DNA of 64,000 nucleotides from Pochonia chlamydosporia 170. Lineage: Eukaryota; Ascomycota; Sordariomycetes; Hypocreales; Clavicipitaceae. Shown in pieces: positions 22,516 to 31,802 of the stretch. Numbering within the stretch: position 1 is the stretch's first letter; each line of letters begins with the position of its first letter. The position numbers and the translations under genes were made by a program. The DNA lies in assembly GCF_001653235.2 (NCBI RefSeq), contig NW_019154045.1:248001-312000 (forward strand), given 5' to 3'. The notes beneath the pieces are model-generated. The model was not told the DNA's origin. It saw only the letters and a program-made list of their open reading frames with translations, and did no database searches.

Positions 22516-23748
22516 ATGAATGTCTGGCAGCGAATTCACCAAATAGCCGACTATTTGCTATCATGGGTAAAACTCGTATGATACAAAAAGTTATCCAAAA
22601 CCAAACCTTGGTCACGACACATCTGACCATCTTTCTAGGAACAAAACGCGGAAGTCGGTTGGCGCTCATTTAATCGGAAGGTGATTCTGAACGGCCATGT
22701 AGTCCAAAGAGCCAATGACTCTAACACACTCGCAGACTGGACAATTGGAGCGAGAACAGCAAACACTATGGAAGAAGCTCAAGCTTGTCATTCTATTTAA
22801 TCCTTTAATGGAATGGATGGATAGGACTCATTTGATGCGTTTGTACATGCACGAAGAGTCTGTTGCAGAAGGTTTGTACCGAGCATACGACCTTGTCTTT
22901 GGAGTTCCGGTGTTGATTCAAGCTAAGGGCGACGAGAAAGAACAACGGCTTCCCGAAAGCGCATCAAGGCTTTTGTTGACTCATATGGAATTAATATGCG
23001 AGATTTCGAACCAGCAGATGTCAATTGCTATCCTACTTTCGAGGATTTCTTCACTCGGGCACATAGGCCAGGGTCACGTCCCATTTACGAAACAGACGAT
23101 CCGTCCCGTGCCGTCGTGGTGGCGGACTCGCGAGTTGTCGTCTTTGACTCAATCACCGAGGCTAAAGCACTCTGGATTAAAGGAAAGAACTTTAGTCTCA
23201 ATAACTTAGTCATGAACAATGAGATAGGCGACAAGTTTAAGCATGCTGCCATTGCGAGCTTTCGTCTGTCGCCGCAAGACTACCACCGATACCACTCACC
23301 TGTGCAGGGTACAATCCAAAGCTTTCAGAGCTTACCAGGAGATTACTACCAAGTAGATCCTGTGGCTTTGCAAAGTAATGTGGATATTTTGACACGCAAC
23401 CGACGAGATTTCGTGGTTATCAAGACAAAAGAGTTTGGAGAAGTTCTCTTTGTGGCCATTGGTGCCACAGATGTTGGGAGCGTACAGTAAGTTGACAACA
23501 AGCGAGTAACAAATTACGAATTGGAAACTAACTGCATCAGAATTCACAAAAAATACCAGCATATCGGAGAAACTGTAAAGAAGGGGGATGAACTGGGCGT
23601 ATTCCAATTTGGGGGCTCATCTATTATCGTTGCCTTTCAGTATGGTCTTATCAAGTTTGACGACGACCTGTCGGGGCTTAGTGAACAGAAGATCCAGACT
23701 TCTGTAGAGGTTGGCATGAGTCTAGGATCTTCCAAAGAAAAGTCTTAG
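22516..23748 (+). CDS. Phosphatidylserine decarboxylase-like protein
   Basis: Likely a member of the pyruvoyl-dependent phosphatidylserine decarboxylase family, which makes phosphatidylethanolamine from phosphatidylserine. Five exons (22516-22575, 22639-22680, 22736-22871, 22928-23486, 23541-23748) give 334 residues, all joined in frame. The N-terminal part is LWKKLKLVILFNPLMEWMDR and RLYMHEESVAEG. The core has FEDFFTRAHRPGSRPI, VVVADSRVVVFDSI, LSPQDYHRYHSPVQG (the conserved YHRYHSP), DYYQVDPVAL and AIGATDVGSVQ. The self-cleavage site is FQFGGSSIIV, where classical enzymes have LGST or GGST, so the Ser that would form the pyruvoyl group is kept. The lack of a mitochondrial leader and of a C2 domain makes it unlike the two main yeast enzymes, so it is a fungal side branch or accessory paralogue. 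Confidence 0.85.
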
Positions 23749-24143
23749 ACGAGATTTATTCATTTACATGCACGAAGTTTGCGCGCATGCTGCATCAACT
23801 GAACTCCGTGCGACCATTTCGCCGACTTGAGACTCGGCAGGCCTCTCACTGGAGCTCGACGGTCACCGGCACCACTGACAAATAACTTCTTTTTGTGATT
23901 GGGACCTATTTGGCGACCGAAATGGCTTTTTGAGCGATTTAAGTGGGCTCTTGACATACCAAACTCTGTAGTCATGGTGTGCTCGTCTTGATGTAATGGC
24001 GGCTTTATCTTGACGTCAGCGTTACATCAACCGCTCCCCATTGGCGATAATGAATTAAGTAGCAAATGACCGGCTTTTAGACTTGACAAAGATCGAGTTA
24101 ACATTTGATATGGAACACTATGCTCGCGCGAGGGTGAAGCAAG
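23749..24143. other. Intergenic, promoter of the SdhC-like gene
   Basis: About 400 bases with a reverse open frame (23760-23975) that resembles nothing. The forward strand leads into the SdhC-like gene. No clear TATA box was seen. Confidence 0.35.
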
Positions 24144-24825
24144 ATGCAACGACTCGGGCTCTTTGCATGGCGTGGTGGTAGGAATATGGCATCTTCACAA
24201 CAAAGAACCACTACCACTGACACTTTCAAAAGGCCACAGCGTTCATCTCACAAGAAAGGGTGTTAATCTAGCCTTTCCCACCTCGACTTCTTTTCGCCGT
24301 GTTTCAAACATACCATCTGGCAAGTACGAGAGCAAGGCTTTGGAAGTGTAAACTGTTGTCACTGAACCACCTGATAGCAAGCTACCAAAAAGCACAAAGA
24401 CGACGAAAGCGGAAGAGAATGAGATCCTAAAAAGACAACATATAAATCGGCCTGTTGCTCCGCACCTTGAGATATACAAGCTTGATCAGACGTATCTGGG
24501 CTCCTCGGCATGGATGCGCATCACCGGGTGTACTCTTTCCGGAGCAGCATACCTCTACTTCACCTCATATCTACTCGCACCCGTGTTTGGGTGGCATATG
24601 GATGGTGTGTCATTTGTGAATACATTCGCGGGGTTGCCTCTGGTGATCAAAGAAGGGTCAAAATTCGCGATCGCATTCCCCTTTGTTTTCCACTTTTTGA
24701 ACGGCATTAAGCAACTCGTGTACGACACGGGAATCGGTTACGCGAAACGGACGATTAAGAGAGCTGATTATTACATATGGGGTGTGAGCGTTCTAGGTAG
24801 TGCACTAGTTGTCTTTGGGATGTAG
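24144..24825 (+). CDS. Divergent succinate dehydrogenase cytochrome b560 subunit (SdhC paralogue)
   Basis: An inner mitochondrial membrane anchor of complex II, about 187 residues. The body (24378-24825) reads NRPVAPHLEIYKLDQTYLGS, SAWMRITGCTLSG, then three hydrophobic spans, with FHFLNGIKQLVYDTGIGYAK between. Compared with ordinary SdhC (RPVSPHLxIY, S..HRxTG, HxxNGxRHLxWD), the quinone-site Ser and Arg and the first His (haem ligand) are kept. However, His-Arg is Met-Arg, and the second motif has Lys-Gln-Leu where Arg-His-Leu is usual. The 5' end is uncertain. I start at 24144 (MQRLGLFAWRGGRNM, presequence-like) with an intron 24260-24377. An alternative uses another frame from 24163 with an intron at 24324-24377. 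The divergence suggests a second, non-housekeeping copy. Confidence 0.75.
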
Positions 24826-24945
24826 ATCGTGAATATATCGGAAGGAAGCGATCGAATCCTGCATATACTTTAGGCAGCAATGCCTCCCCATCACGCCTTG
24901 AGCAACTTCTTCCTTCTTATAATGCGCCGTCGGGTGTAGTCTGTC

Positions 24946-26439
24946 TTGAACCGTTTCATACTTGAATCAGCAGCTCAAATGGAATCTCAGTCTCAATTTC
25001 AGTGTTCAGCGCCGTGCAAGCATGATCGTATTCATCTCGACGACACAGCACGGGGCCGTACTAGTGAATTCAAGCGGCCGACGAAGAACCAACGTCTCAA
25101 GGATGCTTCTACGAATGGTGTATTGCCCAGTACAACACGATGGCCGTACGTAACAGGTCCAGCCATGTTCAATGACCCAAATACCTTTCCTGCGCCGCTC
25201 TTACTGGCTGGTTATTATCTGGATCTTGACCCCAAGCAAACGCCCCAAACCGTCAAGGACTGGCTCGAAGCTGAGTACCGAAATCCCGTCACAACCCAAC
25301 GGCAAAGCATCTACCTGGTGGGCAGTCCAAGCATCGGCGGCAACCTGGCACAAATGACAGACTGGTCCTTGCCCATGTCTCTCCATGAAGGAGACAAGGA
25401 GCAAGTGACACTTGCCTGGCCGAAACTCGAAAAGCTTCAGGATTATGTGTCGGCATTTTACCATGGCATGGAGGTGAAAACGTTGACAGACACATTTTCG
25501 TGGCAACCATTCGATCACAACAAAGCCCAAAAGAAAACACATTCATCCCGGTATGCACATCCCAAAGAGCAACTGGTTGGATTAAAGAGTCCACATCAGA
25601 TAGTTGGCGTCCGATGCCGTCCTTCACCAGATGGTGTGTCCAGGATGCAGGTGAATCTTCAAGATATTGTTGGTGCATTGATGCCGAATATTCCTGAGAA
25701 TGCATACGCCATGCTCATGCTACTCAACCTCGACATGTACGAGGATGAGGACGAAATATTTACGAGCGGGAGAGCGTATGGAAGTAGTCGGGTAGCTGTT
25801 GTGTCCAGCTTTCGAGACAACCCTCTGCTCTCTTCAGACGATGGTCAACACAGGTGGCCTGCATCACACTGCGCTTTCTTCACTGAGGGCAAAACCTCTC
25901 AGAAACACCAGATGCCTAGGACTCATCCTAAAACACGCGGTGGGAATGCTTCTCTACCGTCGTGGGGTCCAATACACTCTGCGGTACGCGACGCAGCAAC
26001 ACATCAATATGCATTCGACCTGACTAATCATGCAAATGACGAACATCACCACGTCGAATGGCTCTCGCGCACCGCTCAAACAGTCACCCATGAACTTGGC
26101 CACTGTTTGGGCATCGGTCACTGCCCATACTTTGCTTGCGTGATGCAGGGCTGTGCGTCAAGCGATGAGGCTATCCGCCAGCCCCCATACTTGTGTCCCA
26201 TATGTCTTGAAAAAGTGAGCTTGGCTTTGTTTCAACATGAAAACTTGGCGGGGACTATTGACACAAATGAGTTGAATGGCCATCACCCAAGACAGGTTTA
26301 TGTACGCCGTAGATACGCAGCGCTGCTGGCTGTATGCGAGAGATGGGCAAAGGCGGACTCATCAAGTTCAATGTTTGTCGGGCTCAAGGCATGGCTAGAA
26401 CTAGTTCTCACTAGTAGTATGCTTGTTCCGGCTGAGTAA
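24946..26439 (+). CDS. Archaemetzincin-type zinc metalloprotease
   Basis: A single-exon protein of up to 497 residues. The metzincin zinc site HELGHCLGIGHC begins at about residue 382 and is followed by PYFACVM and then CPIC. This is the archaemetzincin pattern HExxHxxGxxHC-x4-CxM-x(16-17)-CxxC with four extra cysteines for a second zinc. Upstream, NTIY-like QRQSIYLVG and AMLMLLNLDMYEDEDE (with SGRAYGSSRVAVVS) belong to the conserved N-terminal half. The second in-frame ATG at 24979 (MESQSQFQCSAPCKHDRIHL) is a likely alternative start. Family members are aminopeptidase-like with poorly known substrates. No signal peptide is visible, so it is probably intracellular. The catalytic Glu and all zinc ligands are present. 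Confidence 0.9.
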   Translation: MNRFILESAAQMESQSQFQCSAPCKHDRIHLDDTARGRTSEFKRPTKNQRLKDASTNGVLPSTTRWPYVTGPAMFNDPNTFPAPLLLAGYYLDLDPKQTPQTVKDWLEAEYRNPVTTQRQSIYLVGSPSIGGNLAQMTDWSLPMSLHEGDKEQVTLAWPKLEKLQDYVSAFYHGMEVKTLTDTFSWQPFDHNKAQKKTHSSRYAHPKEQLVGLKSPHQIVGVRCRPSPDGVSRMQVNLQDIVGALMPNIPENAYAMLMLLNLDMYEDEDEIFTSGRAYGSSRVAVVSSFRDNPLLSSDDGQHRWPASHCAFFTEGKTSQKHQMPRTHPKTRGGNASLPSWGPIHSAVRDAATHQYAFDLTNHANDEHHHVEWLSRTAQTVTHELGHCLGIGHCPYFACVMQGCASSDEAIRQPPYLCPICLEKVSLALFQHENLAGTIDTNELNGHHPRQVYVRRRYAALLAVCERWAKADSSSSMFVGLKAWLELVLTSSMLVPAE

Positions 26440-26707
26440 GGATGAATGCGACGACAATGGAGCCAAATCCACAAGCTCTTCGAAGTCTGGTCCCTGACTA
26501 GTGGTGAGGTCATCATGATGTGCCACTGGAGCCGACCCAATTCGTCTTGCGATCGTATAAATATAGATTGCTATGACCGCTAAATGATTTGAGCTGCATA
26601 AATGCATCTAATTTTCCTACGTGTATATTACATTGGCTTCCTCTGCCTTTCTCCCTGGTTTTGACATCAATTGAGGTCGCCTTCGAGTACACGGCGAAAA
26701 AGTAATC

Positions 26708-27998
26708 ATGTCAACTACATCGCGACTATTTCAATTAAGCGGAACTTGCAACAATTACCCATGGGGTAAGAAAGGCCATGATTCTCTCGCTGCTAGGCTT
26801 TGCGAGAAGACTCCCGGGGCTGGATTTGCTGTAAATGATGATCAGTATTATTCTGAACTCTGGTTTGGCGACTATCCCAACTTTCCAGCGAGGGACTTGG
26901 AAACTGGCCAACCACTTGCCGAATTGTTAAAAGCCCATAAAGAAAGTCTCTTGGGCTCATACTCGATGAAGAAGTTTGGAGACCAGCTTCCATTTCTTCC
27001 AAAGGTATGCTGGACTGTTTCCCCGACAAGCTCAACGCTGTTAACCCAAGAGATCACAGATCCTTTCAATAGACAAAGCTTTGCCATTGCAAATTCACCC
27101 GAATAAACCGCTCGCGGCCAAGCTTCACGAGAAGAATCCAGACAAGTTCTCAGACTCTAACCATAAGCCGGAGATTGCGGTGGCGCTGTCGCGATTCGAG
27201 CTCTTCGCTGGCTGGAGAGACCTAAACCAGATATCTCCCTTGTTCAACATTCCGAGCCTACGGGGTTTCGTACCCGAAGGAACGGAGTCCTGGAACGACG
27301 AAACGCTCAGAAACATAGTTCGTGGGATATTAAAGGCAGATGAACAAACTGTTCAGAATATCGAAGAGGACTTGAAGCGACAGTCTGAACGAGATATCGA
27401 GAGACTAGGTTACCCGAGCTCCATGTTCGAGCTAATTCGCCGCCTTCAATCTCAATACTCAGCCACAGACCCCGGATTATTGGTCGCGATACTATGCATG
27501 AACTATCTTGTCCTGGAACCTGGAGAGGCAATCTTCATTGCCGCTGACGGCGTCCATTGTTACTTGTCTGGGGACATCGTGGAGTGCATGGCTCGTTCCA
27601 ATAACATGCTCGCAGGTGGACTCTGTCCTGTTGCCGACCGCGACAGTATTGACCTTTTTGCCGAGACTCTTCGGATTGACTCAAGTACGCGGTTGGATAA
27701 TCTGAGGTTGCCAGCCAGGCCGAGTGAAGAGGTGGCAAACGGACATGCCTTACTTTACCAGCCCCCAATTGGCGAATTTGACATGGTTCGGATTGACATG
27801 CCGGCTGGAAAGGAGGAGTTGATTTGGGATCACAAGGGTCCTACCGTGGCTATTGCGATTTCTGGCGAGGGCACAATTTTGGGGGATGGAAAAGAACTTG
27901 CCGTCAAAGACGGATACATTTTCTACATTGCGGCGGAAACCACTACGATGCTACGCGCAGAGACTGCCTTGCAGATATACGCTGCTGTTATACGATAA
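26708..27998 (+). CDS. Type I phosphomannose isomerase-like protein (divergent)
   Basis: Homologous to mannose-6-phosphate isomerase, which interconverts fructose-6-P and mannose-6-P for mannosylation. Two exons (26708-27004, 27060-27998) join FLPK to ILSIDKALPLQIHPNKPLA, giving 411 residues. Zinc-binding LQIH, DSNHKPE and a His in ADGVHCYLSGD are present, as are ELWFGDYPNFPA and the Trp of the NNYPWG start. However, the usual VRAGLTPK segment after the SDN motif, which carries the catalytic Arg, reads MLAGGLCPVADRDS here. The family's otherwise near-invariant region is therefore changed. It may be an accessory paralogue with altered activity; the housekeeping isomerase would be elsewhere. 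Confidence 0.82.
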
Positions 27999-28602
27999 AC
28001 AGAGTAATAAATACTAGCCAAACTTTAGATTCCGTTTCTCGAATTGAACTACACCCGTCCTCGCAGCTGTGCCACTTACGTCATGTTACTACACCTCACT
28101 TTTCTAGCGTATAGACTATACAGTCTAGACAAATTTGCATAGAACTACCGAGCCCTTAGGTCAATGATCTTTCTTTACGTGAGATTATCTTATGTAAATG
28201 CTCCCCGTTGGTTTTAGCAACCTCTTCTTCTACAGCAATCCCTGGTTCATTGTCGACGCCAAATATTTGCAATACACCTAACCCCAATGACAACGTTACT
28301 CGGTATATGCCACAAGGGTCGATGATGCTGGCCTAGAGCACTCACAAAGACTAAGACGCCGAACCTGGATAAACTTTTCTCTCCTACAGAAAACATATGT
28401 ACTAACAAACGCCTGCTTTCTCATTTCTCCGCTTTTTGAGTTATGTATAAGCAATCATAACATGGACATTAATATACAAAACGGTGCAAAACAGTACGTT
28501 AACCCTTTTATATCAGCATTGGACTTGTTGACGGTTTGGAAACAGCACAGTGCAGCCACTACCCACGCCATATCGCTCAAGACTTCAGTGAATTTGGTCC
28601 CT
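27999..28602. other. Convergent intergenic stretch, no gene seen
   Basis: About 600 bases between two facing 3' ends. It is AT-rich with no recognisable product. Confidence 0.4.
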
Positions 28603-29616
28603 CTATGCCGGAAGCTCGACAGGAATTCTCCTCGGGGAAGCGGGCATTTCGTAGAGACCATGTCCTTGCGTCTTTTCAGCTAAATTGCAATGCTTTGAAG
28701 TTGTCCTCGGGGTCTCTGCCCTTGAAGCACCGTAGAATGAAGGCATTCTTCGAGACCTGCCTCTCCTGAGATATACGACGATTATGACCGCTCCGCATAT
28801 CACTACCAGACCGCCGAGAACAGCGCCTACGATGGCACCAATATTCGGCGATGCGGTAGTTTCTTCAGATGTAGTTGTTAACGCTGATGAAGTTGTCGGG
28901 ACAATCGATGTAACATTTGTAGGAGTAACGGTAGGGGTAACGTTTGTAAGGGTCACAGTTGACAGCACCGAGCCAGCAGCTGCGGATGTTGACTTTGACG
29001 ACGACGAAGATGACGAAGATGATGACTCCACGGTGGTGGTAGGGACGTCCGCCGTTGGTAAGGCTTGATAATGGACGGTTCCGGGATCTGGACCGCAATG
29101 ATAGTATTCGTATGTTTGATCGACCCCGAATGTGAGATACGCAAAGGAACAGTACTTGGAATTGGGATCACTCTGGGTGCTGGAAAACTTCTCAGTAATG
29201 TGTCTCGTTGGAGCAGAGCGGACTTAGAAGCCTTACCACGTCCATGTCGTGATATCAGGGTTGTCTTTTAGTCGGCCACAACCGTCTTTGCAATTATTCT
29301 GATCAAAACAATAACCCCCTAATCCGCAATCTGTAGCAGCAATCACGGTTGTGGGACAGAATCCCCATAGTCCATGAGACGTGTCTACACGGCAGTCGTA
29401 TCCTTTCGGCGCCGACCAGCCTTTCTTGGGGTTCCCCGTAAGATATCCACATGTTGAAGTCCTGGTTGCCACTATTGCTCGTTCGTTTAATGTCGCTGGT
29501 CGGGTTGGTGCTGGAGGGTTCGGGTGCGCAAAAACATGGCTCTGAGAGCCGCAAAACGCGAATATCGCAACAAGTAGTTCAATCATTGGGCATTTCGTGG
29601 TCTTCTTCGTCGTCAT
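28603..29616 (-). CDS. Single-pass surface protein with Ser/Thr-rich stalk (Mid2/WSC-sensor-like)
   Basis: Two exons (29237-29616, 28603-29179) give 318 residues. A hydrophobic N-terminus (IELLVAIFAFCGSQSHVFA) is a signal peptide. If the ATG at 29586 is used it sits at the very start. A Cys-rich ectodomain follows, with TSTCGYLTGNPKKGW, CGLGGYCFDQNNCKDGCG and, across the splice, KYCSFAYLTFG. Next comes a Ser/Thr-rich stalk with a run of ten serines and repeated TVTPTNVT-like units. One membrane span (IGAIVGAVLGGLVVICGAVI) is followed by a basic stop, RRGRSRR, and a short cytosolic tail. This architecture is that of fungal cell-wall sensors and adhesins. The ectodomain is not a standard WSC domain, so the ligand is unknown. 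No GPI signal is seen. Confidence 0.8.
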
Positions 29617-30358
29617 AGATGTTGTTCACTGGTCAAGACAGACGCTACAAGTCGTAGTTTGGATTTTTGAGACATTCCATCACAATTATGAGGGCGGCGA
29701 TAGGCATCACGGACACAATTCCTATTAATAACCAAGAGGAGCTTGTCATTCATTGCCATCGCAAGTCCGTGCTTTCAGTGCATTCAAAGGCGAGAAAATG
29801 GCTTTTTACACAGGCTCATTCACAACCAATAAATCACTTGCTTCCCCTGAGTTCTTTGGCATTACGGCTGACAGTCGACAGTTGATGAGACATCACCACT
29901 TTACGGACAAGCCCACGAGTTTCGAGTTATACTCTTATACTACTTGATTTAAACGAAATTGTGGAAGAGGCGACTGATGTCGCGCAAGATGAATCCAAAT
30001 GTAGGGAGGAGATGGCAGTTTTGATGAACAAAGACCAGCTACAGCCTGTCTATGGAGTATTTCGCGCAAAGACACGCCCCTCCGCTCTGGGGATGGTAAT
30101 ATATCATTTTTCAAAACATATCCCCACTGCAACTGTGCAACGTGCACGGAACAAGGCTAGCCGTCACCAATGGTAGAGTTGGAATAAGCGCCATGTTGGT
30201 CTGAGAGATGATGTTGGTTCTAGACGGCAGCAGTTGAACTGTGCCCCAGGAGCTGACTTTGATCTCATCTTGTCTCTCCAATTTAAAACAAGCTCGGTCC
30301 GCCTGCCCCTGACACACTTTTCGCAGAGGACGAAACCTCGTGCTGGGAGGCTGCCGTC
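29617..30358. other. Divergent intergenic region
   Basis: About 740 bases between the surface-protein gene (reverse) and the mannosyltransferase gene (forward). Small open frames on both strands show no family resemblance. It likely holds both promoters. Confidence 0.4.
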
Positions 30359-31677
30359 ATGAACATTGGCGTCATGATGCATCGTCGGAGCCGCCTCTCA
30401 GTATGTACAACCTTGCTTGTTTTCATTGTCGTTGCTGCGCTGTACTTTCACAATAATACGGCGTCAAGGTTATATCATCCCGGGCTTATCACTACTACAA
30501 AAAATGATGAAATACCGCCTGGAGGTTTGTATTAATCTCAACACCATATTGACGAATTCCTAAATCTTACCACGGCTTAGGCATACTATCTCGGGGAAAT
30601 GTCACATCATACATCGGTGCAATTTTTGACCAGAAAAAGACTCACCTCCCCAAGCTCAACTGCTTGAACTCAGACTTCAAGCGGTATGAGCATCTCAAAA
30701 TCTCTGCAACTTCATCAAAAACACCGTACTTTTTCGCCTTGAACCTCCGTGAGAACCTAGCTGTTCTTCCCAGGCTGTTGGGAAGCATCGTCGAAGTTAT
30801 CCAGTTCCTAGGCCCCAGCAATTGCGCTCTTTCAATCGTAGAAGGGAACTCTCCAGATGGAACTGGTGATGTTTTAGCTGCATTACAAGCGCATCTTGAC
30901 AAGGGGCTCCGAACGCACATCGTGCTTGGCAATAAAATCAACCCACTGGAGGGGTTAAGGTTCGCAAAACTCGCAGAGCTGAGAAATCTAGCTCTCAAGC
31001 CGATTCTGGAAGAGCCTGAGAGATATTCTGATTCAACAGTCATTTTTGTGAATGACGTCGTTATTTGTCCAGATGATATTCTCGAGCTCATCCATCAGCG
31101 AGTCCACCTTGCCGCAGATATGACATGCGCAATGGACTGGGTCTATGGTTCGGCAGTTCCCACATTCTACGATGTGTACATTGCGCGCGGCATAAACGGC
31201 GATTTATTCTTTGATGTGCCTCCGGATGTCAGTTGGTCTAAAGCTACAAATCTGTTCTGGAACGACCCAGAGTCAAAAGAGCGATTCAACTCGAATCGAC
31301 CAGTGCAAGTGTTTGCGTGCTGGAACGGGGCAGTCGCATTCACAGCCAACCCAGTTGCTACGAAACAAGTAACTTTCCGTGCGGCTCGCGAGAACACGGG
31401 AGAATGCTATAATGGGGAGCCTGAGATATTTTGCAAAGATCTGTGGTTCCATGGCTACGGTAAAATAGCCGTAGTGCCATATATTCACCTGGCGTATACG
31501 AACGAGGCAGGAAAGCGGATCAAAGATGAAAAGGGATACACATCAAAGGTTGTGAAAAGGTTGACCTCAGAAGATGCAATGCAGTGGAAGCCGCCGCCAG
31601 AAAAAGTTAAGTGTATGCCGTCGTTCGACAGACAGTCATGGCAAGTTTGGAACGAAACCTTGGGGGACCATATCTAA
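30359..31677 (+). CDS. CAP59/CMT1-type alpha-1,3-mannosyltransferase
   Basis: A probable Golgi type II membrane glycosyltransferase of 420 residues. Exon 1 (30359-30524) encodes a short basic tail and a membrane anchor (LSVCTTLLVFIVVAALYF). Exon 2 (30581-31677) holds the catalytic domain of the Cryptococcus CAP59/CMT1 family: IVEGNSPDGTGDVL, KLAELRNLALKPI, VIFVNDVVICPDDILELI (the DxD-like acidic cluster), ADMTCAMDWVYG, PTFYDVYIARGINGD, VFACWNGAVAFTA and NGEPEIFCKDLWFHGYGKIA. In Cryptococcus these enzymes mannosylate capsule or cell-surface glycans; here the acceptor is unknown. The domain is complete. Its neighbour is a surface protein with a Ser/Thr stalk, though nothing ties the two together beyond position. 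Confidence 0.9.
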
Positions 31678-31802
31678 TGTTTTGAGGTTATATTTAATGG
31701 GATATATTCAGGTTTGATCTGCCTTGCATCATACAGAAATATGGATTTGCCCATCTAACATGCAATTTTCTACTATTTTGTACAAGCCGTGAGTCATATT
31801 AC

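Noticed and set aside
28784..29068. Forward open frame rich in Val/Asp
   Set aside because: Antisense shadow of the Ser/Thr-rich stalk of the reverse-strand surface protein.
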